From CAYQAE01 sp964415445 [NCBI: uncultured archaeon] (GTDB taxonomy: Archaea; CAYQAE01), in contig CAYQAE010000057.1 of the NCBI GenBank assembly GCA_964415445.1, positions 4,310 to 9,375 of the forward strand: a stretch of 5,066 nt of DNA, written 5' to 3'. The position numbers were made by a program, and so were the translations under genes. Shown piece by piece: positions 1 through 5,066 of the stretch (position 1 is the first letter of the stretch; every line of letters starts with the position of its first letter). The notes beneath the pieces were generated by a model. The model worked only from the letters and a program-made list of their open reading frames with translations. It was not told the origin of the DNA and searched no databases.

Positions 1-87
1 CCAATTAAAAGGATCCTCATCTGGATCTATTAACTGTTTTTCTTCTTCTTTTTTCTCTTTTTTTTTGTTTTTTTTATCTTCTTCCAT
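1..87 (-). CDS. N-terminal fragment of an unidentified protein, runs off the left edge
   Basis: I do not recognise this gene. The reverse strand opens with ATG at 87-85 and stays open for 29 codons to the window edge. The visible protein is a very charged Lys/Glu-rich leader (residues 2-18), followed by a more ordinary stretch, LIDPDEDPFNW. The start is supported by GTGAT on the minus strand (plus-strand ATCAC, 94-98), six bases before the ATG. This matches the archaeal anti-Shine-Dalgarno end and is the main reason to call a gene here. The gene is divergent from the PHP hydrolase. No signal peptide or membrane segment is visible in the part shown. A chance open frame in A/T-rich sequence remains possible because the piece is so short. 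Confidence 0.55.
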   Translation of the reverse strand, partial: MEEDKKNKKKEKKEEEKQLIDPDEDPFNW

Positions 88-93
88 CTTTAT

Positions 94-98
94 ATCAC
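94..98 (-). promoter_or_regulatory. Ribosome binding site of the leftward partial gene
   Basis: Read on the minus strand this is GTGAT, six bases before the ATG at 87-85. It is part of the archaeal consensus GGTGAT, complementary to the 3' end of 16S rRNA. It sets the start of the partial gene and argues that the frame is translated. Confidence 0.5.
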
Positions 99-107
99 TT
101 TATTTAT

Positions 108-140
108 TATTTAAATATTTTTAACAAAATTAGATATTTT
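108..140 (-). promoter_or_regulatory. Candidate promoter of the leftward partial gene
   Basis: Two TATA-like stretches are visible on the minus strand. The perfect palindrome TATTTAAATA (108-117) is centred about 25 bases from the ATG and would give an almost leaderless transcript. A second stretch, AAAATATCTA (131-140), would start transcription near 110 and so include the ribosome binding site at 94-98. The second fits the binding site better. The region is A/T-rich throughout, so neither assignment is firm. Confidence 0.3.
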
Positions 141-141
141 T

Positions 142-173
142 AAAGTGACATATTACTCTAAAAGAGTCACATA
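142..173. repeat. Direct and inverted repeat cluster in the divergent intergenic region, possible operator
   Basis: AAAGTGACATA (142-152) recurs as AGAGTCACATA (163-173), matching at 9 of 11 positions with a period of 21 bases, about two helical turns. Nested inside is a perfect 5-base inverted repeat with a 3-base loop, ACTCT-AAA-AGAGT (155-167). GTGAC (145-149) and GTCAC (166-170) form another inverted pair. The cluster sits between two divergent genes, where a regulator site would be expected. No binding protein can be named from the sequence. Confidence 0.4.
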
Positions 174-216
174 AAGCTAATTGAAACAAAAGAGATGACT
201 ATATCATCTATTAACA

Positions 217-245
217 TTTAATATATACTAGTTATGTTATAAAAT
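217..245 (+). promoter_or_regulatory. Candidate archaeal promoter for the PHP hydrolase gene
   Basis: Two TATA-like elements are present: TTTAATATATA (217-227) and TTATAAAA (238-245). With archaeal spacing of about 25 bases they would start transcription near 248 or 267, leaving a leader of roughly 20-40 bases before the candidate ATGs at 287 and 296. I cannot choose between them, and the background is strongly A/T-rich. Confidence 0.35.
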
Positions 246-286
246 TATTTACCTCAAAAAATAAAAGTATCGCTTTTTTGATTTAT

Positions 287-1024
287 ATGACAGCAATGAA
301 ATTAAATTTACCTAAAAAAGACTTTAGATCGGATTTTCATATTCATACTTATAGATGTGGTCATGCTAGTCAGTCTATGAGTGTATTTAATATTATAAAA
401 GAATCTGAAAAAAAAGGATTAGAGTCTATCGCTATATTAGACCATGTCTCATGTAAAAAAGATGAGAGAAGAATATTTGAAATTAAAGAAGAAGTTCAAT
501 CAATAAAGACTGATCTTAAAGTATATGTATCTGCAGAATGTGATGCAAAGGATTCAATTGGGTTTTCTCCAAAAATAGCATGTTCCAAAGAATTGAGAAA
601 AATAACAGATTTTATATTTTGCTCAATCCACTCTATCCCTTCAGTTGGAAAAAATTGGTATCCAATAATTCCAATCTCAAATAAAGAGGAAATAAAAGAA
701 TCTTGGAAGATATGGATTAAAAATTTGTTTCAAAAAGTTGATTTTGACATATTAGCACATCCATTTATGGTTTTGGGGATATATAAAGTTGTAAATAATT
801 TAGAAAATGACTTAGAATTAATTGATCTTTTAATAAATTTAGCAAAAAAGAATAAAAAAAAGCTAGAATTTAATGATTCAATTCCTCTAAAATCTAAAAA
901 TGAAGTTTTTAACAATACATACGAAATATTCATAGATAAATGTCTAAAAAACGATATAAGATATATTTTAGGTTCAGATTCACATTCTTTAGAGAGAATT
1001 GGCCAATATAGTTGGCTACATTAA
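287..1024 (+). CDS. PHP-superfamily metal-dependent hydrolase (phosphoesterase-like)
   Basis: This is a 245-residue protein from ATG 287. ATG 296 and TTG 278 are in-frame alternatives, and no strong ribosome binding site decides between them. All nine metal ligands expected of a PHP trinuclear site are visible: H18 and H20 in FHIHT, H26 in CGHA, H53 in ILDH, E84 in SAEC, H115 in SIHS, H158 in LAHPF, and D231 and H233 in GSDSH. The order matches YcdX-type and histidinol-phosphatase-type PHP proteins, so a soluble cytoplasmic phosphoesterase is likely. The substrate cannot be told; I see no DNA-polymerase domain and no his genes nearby. The protein stops 12 residues after the last ligand, so the usual C-terminal helix is short or missing. 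It appears to be a single-gene unit, separated by 139 bases from the chaperone operon. Confidence 0.88.
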   Translation: MTAMKLNLPKKDFRSDFHIHTYRCGHASQSMSVFNIIKESEKKGLESIAILDHVSCKKDERRIFEIKEEVQSIKTDLKVYVSAECDAKDSIGFSPKIACSKELRKITDFIFCSIHSIPSVGKNWYPIIPISNKEEIKESWKIWIKNLFQKVDFDILAHPFMVLGIYKVVNNLENDLELIDLLINLAKKNKKKLEFNDSIPLKSKNEVFNNTYEIFIDKCLKNDIRYILGSDSHSLERIGQYSWLH

Positions 1025-1059
1025 TTTAAATAGAAATATTTCAATTCTTTGAAATTTAC

Positions 1060-1076
1060 CAAAAACTTTTTATATC
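1060..1076 (+). promoter_or_regulatory. Archaeal BRE/TATA promoter of the heat-shock operon
   Basis: CCAAAAAC followed by TTTTTATATC gives an A-rich BRE-like element directly upstream of a near-consensus TATA box, TTTATATC (1069-1076). Standard archaeal spacing puts the transcription start near 1096-1100, leaving a leader of about 65 bases before the regulator ATG. It is the clearest promoter in the window and the only one I see for the regulator-grpE-dnaK-dnaJ cluster. No bacterial -35/-10 pair or CIRCE inverted repeat is visible. Confidence 0.6.
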
Positions 1077-1078
1077 TG

Positions 1079-1117
1079 AAAGTAAGTATATTAAAGTAAC
1101 TGACCCATATAAAGTAA
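1079..1117 (+). repeat. Three AAAGTAA direct repeats at the operon start, candidate operator
   Basis: AAAGTAA occurs at 1079-1085, 1093-1099 and 1111-1117, with steps of 14 and 18 bases. The first copy begins two bases after the TATA box and the second falls on the predicted transcription start. A protein bound there would block RNA polymerase recruitment, which is how the archaeal heat-shock repressor Phr is known to act. That the downstream ArsR-like protein binds here is inference. I did not find an exact copy of the CTAAC-N5-GTTAG motif I recall for Archaeoglobus HSR1. Confidence 0.4.
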
Positions 1118-1163
1118 AGGTTAAAACACTTATCTTTAGGATAAAATTTAGAAGGTATGAGCT

Positions 1164-1898
1164 ATGTTAGATATATTTGACCTATTAGGTAGCCAAACTA
1201 GGCGTAAGATATTAGAATTACTAAGTGATGAACCTAGTTATCTCTCCGAAATATCTAAAGTTTTAGGAATAGGACATAAGGCATTAATATCACATTTAAC
1301 TAATTTAGAAGATTTTGGACTCCTAAAATCATATGAAAAAGAGTCTAGCCGAGCACCTAGCCGTAAATATTACAAAATTTCAAAAGATACTTGTCTTTGG
1401 GTAAGAATTTCATCAAAGGGATATCAAACAGAAATCTTTGATCCTAAAAAGAAAATTCCAAAAGGACTCAAAAATATCTCAAATCTAAAAGATAGATTTA
1501 ATGAAGTAGATAAGAATCTAAAGGAGATAGATTCTTACACTGATTTAAATAAAAAATTTTCAGAGATTTACTCTACCTTAAATGATTTAGTCAATCTCAA
1601 AAACCAATTATTGAGTTCTCTATATAATGTAGAAAATAACATGTCTGTTTTGCAACATGAGATGGAAGATACATTAAATGAATTATTTAATCCAGATGAA
1701 GCTGAAGTAATATCTGCTATAATTGGTGAAAAAAACACTTTAGAAGAAATAGTAGAGCATACTCGAATGAATCCATATCATGTGATGTATATTTTGAAAG
1801 ATTTTGAAGAAAAAGGATTAGCAAAGAAAAAAGGAAATGGATGGGCCTTATCAGAAAAATACTTAAAAGAGCAAAAAAAGGCTTTAGGAGATGAGTAA
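1164..1898 (+). CDS. ArsR/Phr-like winged-helix heat-shock regulator
   Basis: This is a 244-residue DNA-binding protein. Residues 4-73 form an ArsR-type winged helix: LLGSQTRRKILELL, recognition region ALISHLTNLEDFGLL, and wing ending RKYYKIS. Residues about 103-170 are a heptad-like coiled coil, probably for dimerisation. Residues about 178-230 look like a second winged helix (EEIVEHTRMNPYHVMYILKD, then a GNGWAL wing). There is one cysteine (C77) and no CxC metal motif, so it is not a typical metal sensor. The start at ATG 1164 follows GAAGGT (1151-1156). It leads grpE-dnaK-dnaJ with only two bases to grpE. By analogy with Phr of Pyrococcus and HSR1 of Archaeoglobus, which are ArsR-type heat-shock regulators, I infer that it represses its own operon until heat or misfolded protein relieves it. 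The family call is firm; the heat-shock role is contextual. Confidence 0.85.
   Translation: MLDIFDLLGSQTRRKILELLSDEPSYLSEISKVLGIGHKALISHLTNLEDFGLLKSYEKESSRAPSRKYYKISKDTCLWVRISSKGYQTEIFDPKKKIPKGLKNISNLKDRFNEVDKNLKEIDSYTDLNKKFSEIYSTLNDLVNLKNQLLSSLYNVENNMSVLQHEMEDTLNELFNPDEAEVISAIIGEKNTLEEIVEHTRMNPYHVMYILKDFEEKGLAKKKGNGWALSEKYLKEQKKALGDE
1887..1894 (+). promoter_or_regulatory. Ribosome binding site of grpE inside the regulator gene
   Basis: GGAGATGA differs from the archaeal ideal GGAGGTGA at one base and lies six bases before the grpE ATG at 1901. It sits in the last codons of the regulator, whose TAA ends two bases before the grpE ATG. Ribosomes finishing the regulator could therefore restart on grpE, coupling their synthesis. 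Confidence 0.75.
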
Positions 1899-1900
1899 TT

Positions 1901-2455
1901 ATGGCAGCGAAAAAATCTAAAACAAAAAAGAAAAAAACAGCGGATAATGAAATGAACAAAAGAGTTACAGAGTTAGAAGAAGAGATTTTAGAGCTTAAAA
2001 AAGAATTAGAAAAAAAGACTGAAGAATCTGAAGAATATCTTGACCATCTTCAGAGATTAAAAGCAGAATTTGAAAACTACAAAAAAAGAGTTATGAAAGA
2101 GAAATTAAATATAGCTAACCAAGCAAAACAGGAGTTTATTAGCAAATTTCTAGATATAGTTGACAACTTTGAAAGAGCAATGGAACATAAGGATAATGCT
2201 AAAGATAAAGAAGAATTTATAAAAGGAATTGAGATGATAGAGAATCAGATGATAAATTTACTTACTTCAGAAGGAGTAGAGCCTATTGAAGCAATAGGCA
2301 GTGAATTTGATCCTACAAAACATGAAGCTGTAATGTGTGTTGCAGATGAAAATCATCCTGACAATACTGTAGTTGAAGAAATAAAAAAAGGATATATGTT
2401 TAAAGATAAATTAATTAGACCATCTATGGTAAAAGTATCAAAAAATGAATGTTAA
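1901..2455 (+). CDS. grpE: GrpE, nucleotide exchange factor of DnaK
   Basis: GrpE is a homodimer that opens the DnaK ATPase cleft so that ADP leaves and ATP can bind, resetting the chaperone after substrate capture. At 184 residues this is a normal length. A very basic tail (residues 4-12, mostly lysine) precedes a long coiled coil (about 17-75) containing the family-typical RLKAEFENYKKR (52-63). The four-helix-bundle region contains FLDIVDNFERAM (83-94) and KGIEMIENQ (108-116). The C-terminal beta domain that touches DnaK has GVEPIEAIGSEFDPTKHEAV (125-144) and the signature end GYMFKDKLIRPSMVKVSK (164-181). The ATG at 1901 is fixed by the strong site at 1887-1894. It lies between its likely regulator and its partner dnaK, in one transcription unit. 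Confidence 0.98.
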   Translation: MAAKKSKTKKKKTADNEMNKRVTELEEEILELKKELEKKTEESEEYLDHLQRLKAEFENYKKRVMKEKLNIANQAKQEFISKFLDIVDNFERAMEHKDNAKDKEEFIKGIEMIENQMINLLTSEGVEPIEAIGSEFDPTKHEAVMCVADENHPDNTVVEEIKKGYMFKDKLIRPSMVKVSKNEC

Positions 2456-2460
2456 TATAT

Positions 2461-2472
2461 AAGGAGTGTGAT
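2461..2472 (+). promoter_or_regulatory. Ribosome binding site deciding the dnaK start
   Basis: AAGGAGTGTGAT combines GGAG with GTGAT, both complementary to the 16S tail, and ends four bases before ATG 2477. An in-frame GTG at 2468 lies inside this site and would add only three residues. Family alignment ([14 protein letters not shown]) supports ATG 2477. Confidence 0.75.
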
Positions 2473-2476
2473 AAAA

Positions 2477-4375
2477 ATGGGTAAAATAATAGGAATTGAT
2501 TTAGGAACAACAAATTCGGCAGTAGCTGTAATGGAGGGAGGATCCCCTGCAATAATCCAAAGTGCAGAAGGTGGAAGAACAGTTCCATCGGTAGTAGGAT
2601 TCTCTAAAGAGGGAGAACGTTTAGTTGGCCAAGTAGCAAAAAGACAAGCCATTACGAATCCAAAAAATACAATCTATTCAATAAAACGATTTATGGGTAG
2701 AGAATATGAAGAAGTAGCTGAAGAGATAAAACAAGTATCCTACGAAATAAAAAAAGGATCTAAAGGCGGAGTAAAAGTTAAAGCTAAAGATAAAGAATAT
2801 ACACCACAAGAGATCTCTGCAATGGTTTTGCAAAAAATAAAACAAGATGCAGAAGAATATTTAGGAGAAGAGGTAACAGATGCAGTAATTACAGTACCTG
2901 CATATTTTAATGACTCACAAAGACAAGCTACAAAAGATGCAGGTAAAATTGCAGGCTTAAATGTAAAGAGAATAATAAATGAACCAACAGCTTCTACCTT
3001 AGCTTATGGATTAGATAAAGAAAGTGATCAGAAAATACTAGTATTTGATCTAGGTGGAGGTACGTTTGATGTATCAATTTTAGAAGTAGGAGAAGGTGTA
3101 TTTGAAGTTAAAGCAACAAATGGTGATACCCACCTAGGTGGAGACGATTGGGATCAGCGTCTTATTAATTATCTAGTTTCAGAGTTTAAAAAAGATACAG
3201 GAGTAGATCTTAGCAAAGATAGCCTAGCACTACAAAGACTTAAAGAAGCAGCAGAGAAAGCAAAAGTAGAATTATCAGGAATCGCAAAAGCAAATGTAAA
3301 CTTACCGTTTATTACCTCGGATAGTTCTGGGCCAAAACATTTAGATATAACAGTTACCAGAGCTAAATTTGAGGAATTAACTAGTGATCTATTAGATAAA
3401 ACAAAAGGTCCAATGCAAAAAGCAATGGATGATGCAAAACTAAAACCATCAGATATTGATAAAGTTCTTCTAGTTGGTGGATCTACTAGGATGCCAGCTG
3501 TTACTAATCTAGTTAAAGATTACTTTGGAAAAGAACCTTATAAGAACATCAATCCAGATGAATGTGTAGCAATAGGTGCTGCAGTTCAAGGTGGAGTATT
3601 AGGTGGAGAAGTAAAAGATGTATTGCTTTTGGATGTAACACCACTCTCATTAGGTATTGAAACACTTGGTGGAGTATTTACTACCTTAATTGAAAGAAAT
3701 ACCACCATACCTACTAAAAAAAGCAAAGTTTTTTCCACTGCTGCAGACAACCAAACATCAGTTGAGATACATGTACTTCAGGGAGAGCGACAGATGGCAA
3801 AAGATAATCATACATTAGGTAGATTCCAGCTTTTAGGAATACCGCCTGCACCAAGAGGGATACCTCAAATTGAAGTTACTTTTGATATTGATGCAAATGG
3901 TATATTGAATGTATCTGCAAAAGATCAAGGTACAGGAAATGAACAAAACATTAAAATCACAGCAACTACAAATTTAAGTGAAGAAGAAGTAGAGAAGATG
4001 AAAAAAGAAGCAGAAGAGCATGCAGAGGAAGATAAAAAGCAAAAAGAATTAATTGAAACTCAGAATCAAGCAGAAACGACCATAATTTCTTCTGAAAAAA
4101 CTCTAAAAGAAATGGGAGACAAAATTGATAAATCAAAGAAAGAAAAAATTGAGAAAGCAATTAAAGAACTCAAAGAAGTAAAAGACGACAAAGATGTAGA
4201 AAAAATCAAAGAAAAACTAGAGACCCTAAACAAAGCTTTCCATGAGATTACAACAGAAATGTATCAAAAAGCAGCACAACAAGCTCAACAAGAGCAAGCA
4301 AAAAATCAAGGACAAAATAAACAAGACGATAATGTGCATGATGCAGATTACAAAGTAGACGAAGAGAAAACATAA
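2477..4375 (+). CDS. dnaK: DnaK, Hsp70 molecular chaperone
   Basis: DnaK is an ATP-driven cytoplasmic chaperone that binds exposed hydrophobic peptides and works with the adjacent GrpE and DnaJ. The protein is 632 residues, full length. In the ATPase domain, DLGTTNS (8-14) is the first phosphate loop, K70 in IKRFMGR is the catalytic lysine, and DLGGGTFD (191-198) is the second phosphate loop, with T196 matching the autophosphorylated threonine T199 of E. coli. The allosteric linker is VLLLD (382-386). The beta substrate domain includes [19 protein letters not shown] and [12 protein letters not shown] helical lid and a Gln/Asn/Ala-rich tail ending near [12 protein letters not shown] follow. 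Residues about 75-105 hold the long insertion found in proteobacterial, cyanobacterial and Chloroflexi-type DnaK, which Bacillus and Methanosarcina versions lack. Archaeal dnaK is generally held to come from bacteria by transfer. Base composition matches its neighbours, so any transfer is not recent. Confidence 0.99.
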   Translation: MGKIIGIDLGTTNSAVAVMEGGSPAIIQSAEGGRTVPSVVGFSKEGERLVGQVAKRQAITNPKNTIYSIKRFMGREYEEVAEEIKQVSYEIKKGSKGGVKVKAKDKEYTPQEISAMVLQKIKQDAEEYLGEEVTDAVITVPAYFNDSQRQATKDAGKIAGLNVKRIINEPTASTLAYGLDKESDQKILVFDLGGGTFDVSILEVGEGVFEVKATNGDTHLGGDDWDQRLINYLVSEFKKDTGVDLSKDSLALQRLKEAAEKAKVELSGIAKANVNLPFITSDSSGPKHLDITVTRAKFEELTSDLLDKTKGPMQKAMDDAKLKPSDIDKVLLVGGSTRMPAVTNLVKDYFGKEPYKNINPDECVAIGAAVQGGVLGGEVKDVLLLDVTPLSLGIETLGGVFTTLIERNTTIPTKKSKVFSTAADNQTSVEIHVLQGERQMAKDNHTLGRFQLLGIPPAPRGIPQIEVTFDIDANGILNVSAKDQGTGNEQNIKITATTNLSEEEVEKMKKEAEEHAEEDKKQKELIETQNQAETTIISSEKTLKEMGDKIDKSKKEKIEKAIKELKEVKDDKDVEKIKEKLETLNKAFHEITTEMYQKAAQQAQQEQAKNQGQNKQDDNVHDADYKVDEEKT

Positions 4376-4384
4376 ATTCTTCTA

Positions 4385-4398
4385 TTTTTTTATTTTTT
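4385..4398 (+). terminator. T-tracts between dnaK and dnaJ, possible partial terminator
   Basis: Seven Ts (4385-4391), one A and six Ts (4393-4398) lie in the 34-base gap ten bases after the dnaK stop. Archaeal RNA polymerase can terminate at coding-strand T-runs without a hairpin, and I see no hairpin here. Complete termination is unlikely because dnaJ follows at once with no promoter I can recognise. Partial read-through, giving less dnaJ than dnaK message, is plausible. Confidence 0.35.
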
Positions 4399-4403
4399 AG
4401 GTG
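4399..4403 (+). promoter_or_regulatory. Ribosome binding site deciding the dnaJ TTG start
   Basis: AGGTG lies six bases before TTG 4410. An upstream in-frame GTG (4401-4403) would be the start of a product three residues longer, but it is itself part of this site. The DnaJ family usually begins M-A-K-R-D-Y-Y, which fits TTG 4410. Confidence 0.65.
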
Positions 4404-4409
4404 CTCCTT

Positions 4410-5066
4410 TTGGCAAAAAGAGATTACTATGAAGTTTTAGGCATAGATAAAAATTCATCTGAAGATGAAATTAAAAGAGCTTATAGAAGATTAGCTAGAA
4501 AATATCATCCTGATGTAAATAAAGCTGCAGATGCTGAACAGAAGTTTAAGGAAGTTGTAGAAGCATATGAAGTTCTAAAAGACCCACAAAAAAGAAAACA
4601 ATACGATCAATTTGGTCACGCTGGACCGGGTGGCGGTGGATTTGGAATAAATATGGATGAAATTTTCAAAAATTTCAGATTTGGAGGGGGTTTTGAAGAT
4701 ATTTTTGGAGATTTTGGATTTGGAGATATTTTTGATATTTTCAGAGGTAGAAGCAGGCGCTCAAGACAAAAAGGGCCAGAAAGAGGAGCAGATTTGAGAT
4801 ATGATTTAGAATTATCTTATGAAGAAGCATATGATGGAATTGAAGCGAAAATAGAAGTACCTCGGATGGAATTATGCCCACAATGCAATGGATCTGGTGC
4901 AGAACCCGGATCTAAAGCTAAGACTTGTGATCAATGCAGGGGAACAGGTCAAGTTAAACAAGTTAGAAGAGCTGGTTTTTCACAGTACGTTACTGTTTCA
5001 GCATGCAACAAATGTGGAGGAGATGGAAAAATAATTGAAAATCCATGCAAAAGATGCAAAGGTCAG
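4410..5066 (+). CDS. dnaJ: DnaJ (Hsp40) co-chaperone, C-terminus beyond the window
   Basis: DnaJ captures unfolded clients, passes them to DnaK and triggers DnaK ATP hydrolysis. The window holds 219 codons and the frame is open at the right edge, so about the last 40 percent of a usual DnaJ of about 370-380 residues is missing. The J domain spans about 5-66, with the HPD motif at 33-35 and the usual KRKQYDQFG end. A Gly/Phe region (about 69-113) contains DIF three times (97-99, 106-108, 109-111). The zinc-finger domain starts CPQCNGSG (156-163), then CDQCRGTG (173-180) and CNKCGGDG (199-206); the fourth repeat, CKRCKG (213-218), is cut by the edge. It is therefore a type I DnaJ. Translation starts at TTG 4410, supported by AGGTG at 4399-4403 and by the canonical AKRDYYEVLG beginning. 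It is the last visible gene of the operon. Confidence 0.98.
   Translation, partial: MAKRDYYEVLGIDKNSSEDEIKRAYRRLARKYHPDVNKAADAEQKFKEVVEAYEVLKDPQKRKQYDQFGHAGPGGGGFGINMDEIFKNFRFGGGFEDIFGDFGFGDIFDIFRGRSRRSRQKGPERGADLRYDLELSYEEAYDGIEAKIEVPRMELCPQCNGSGAEPGSKAKTCDQCRGTGQVKQVRRAGFSQYVTVSACNKCGGDGKIIENPCKRCKGQ

Noticed and set aside
730-933. Minus-strand open frame of 67 codons
   Set aside because: It lies wholly inside the PHP hydrolase gene, is rich in Phe, Lys and Ser as expected from reading A/T-rich coding sequence backwards, and shows no recognisable domain.
1033-1057. Possible hairpin terminator after the PHP gene (ATTTC at 1038-1042 with GAAAT at 1051-1055)
   Set aside because: The stem has only five A/T-rich pairs and no T-run follows directly. 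The T5 at 1067-1071 is better explained as part of the downstream TATA box.
1025-1163. CIRCE-type or exact CTAAC-N5-GTTAG heat-shock operator
   Set aside because: I looked for both in the operon leader and found no matching palindrome. Only the AAAGTAA direct repeats and a weak imperfect inverted repeat are present.
1717-1959. Minus-strand open frame of 80 codons with a hydrophobic, membrane-like composition
   Set aside because: It is antisense to the end of the regulator and the start of grpE. Its Phe/Leu runs are the complement of Lys/Glu codons in those genes, so the apparent membrane segments are an artefact.
2452-2652. Minus-strand open frame of 66 codons
   Set aside because: It is fully antisense to the conserved 5' end of dnaK, with no family resemblance.
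3966-4160. Minus-strand Leu/Phe-rich open frame of 64 codons
   Set aside because: It is antisense to the Glu/Lys-rich lid of DnaK; the composition is fully explained by that.
1-5066. tRNA or rRNA genes, CRISPR arrays, insertion sequences, defence or mobile genes
   Set aside because: I saw no RNA-gene signatures, no regular repeat-spacer pattern, no transposase or terminal repeats, and intergenic space is too short to hide them.

Overview
The window reads as a low-GC, AT-rich chromosomal segment of an archaeon, probably a euryarchaeote. This assignment is inferred, not proven. It rests on TATA-like boxes (for example TTTATATC at 1069-1076 behind an A-rich BRE-like stretch), GGTGAT/GGAGGTGA-type ribosome binding sites, heavy use of AGA and ATA codons, and a heat-shock operon led by an ArsR/Phr-like winged-helix regulator. 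I see none of the bacterial HrcA/CIRCE arrangement. A methanogen-related lineage such as Methanofastidiosa would fit, but the sequence alone does not fix it.

Layout. Positions 1-87 hold the first 29 codons of a minus-strand gene that runs off the left edge. A divergent intergenic region (88-286) carries candidate promoters for both directions and a compact cluster of direct and inverted repeats (142-173). Positions 287-1024 encode a PHP-superfamily metal-dependent hydrolase with all nine expected metal ligands but a very short C-terminus. After a 139-base gap with a good archaeal promoter, positions 1164-5066 form one co-directional cluster: regulator, grpE, dnaK and dnaJ. dnaJ is cut off at the right edge within its fourth zinc-finger repeat.

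The cluster is a complete Hsp70 chaperone cassette. DnaJ delivers unfolded clients and stimulates ATP hydrolysis by DnaK, GrpE exchanges ADP for ATP, and the first gene is the likely heat-responsive repressor of the whole unit. The regulator and grpE are two bases apart, grpE and dnaK 21 bases apart, and dnaK and dnaJ 34 bases apart. The last gap contains two T-tracts that could lower dnaJ expression. Three copies of AAAGTAA lie just downstream of the operon's TATA box and are the best candidate operator.

Most of the window is ordinary chaperone biology, and I did not find a clearly new system. The points most worth a second look are the candidate operator, the two-headed (winged helix, coiled coil, winged helix) regulator, a DnaK that carries the long ATPase-domain insertion, the intra-operon T-tracts, and the repeat cluster in the divergent promoter region.
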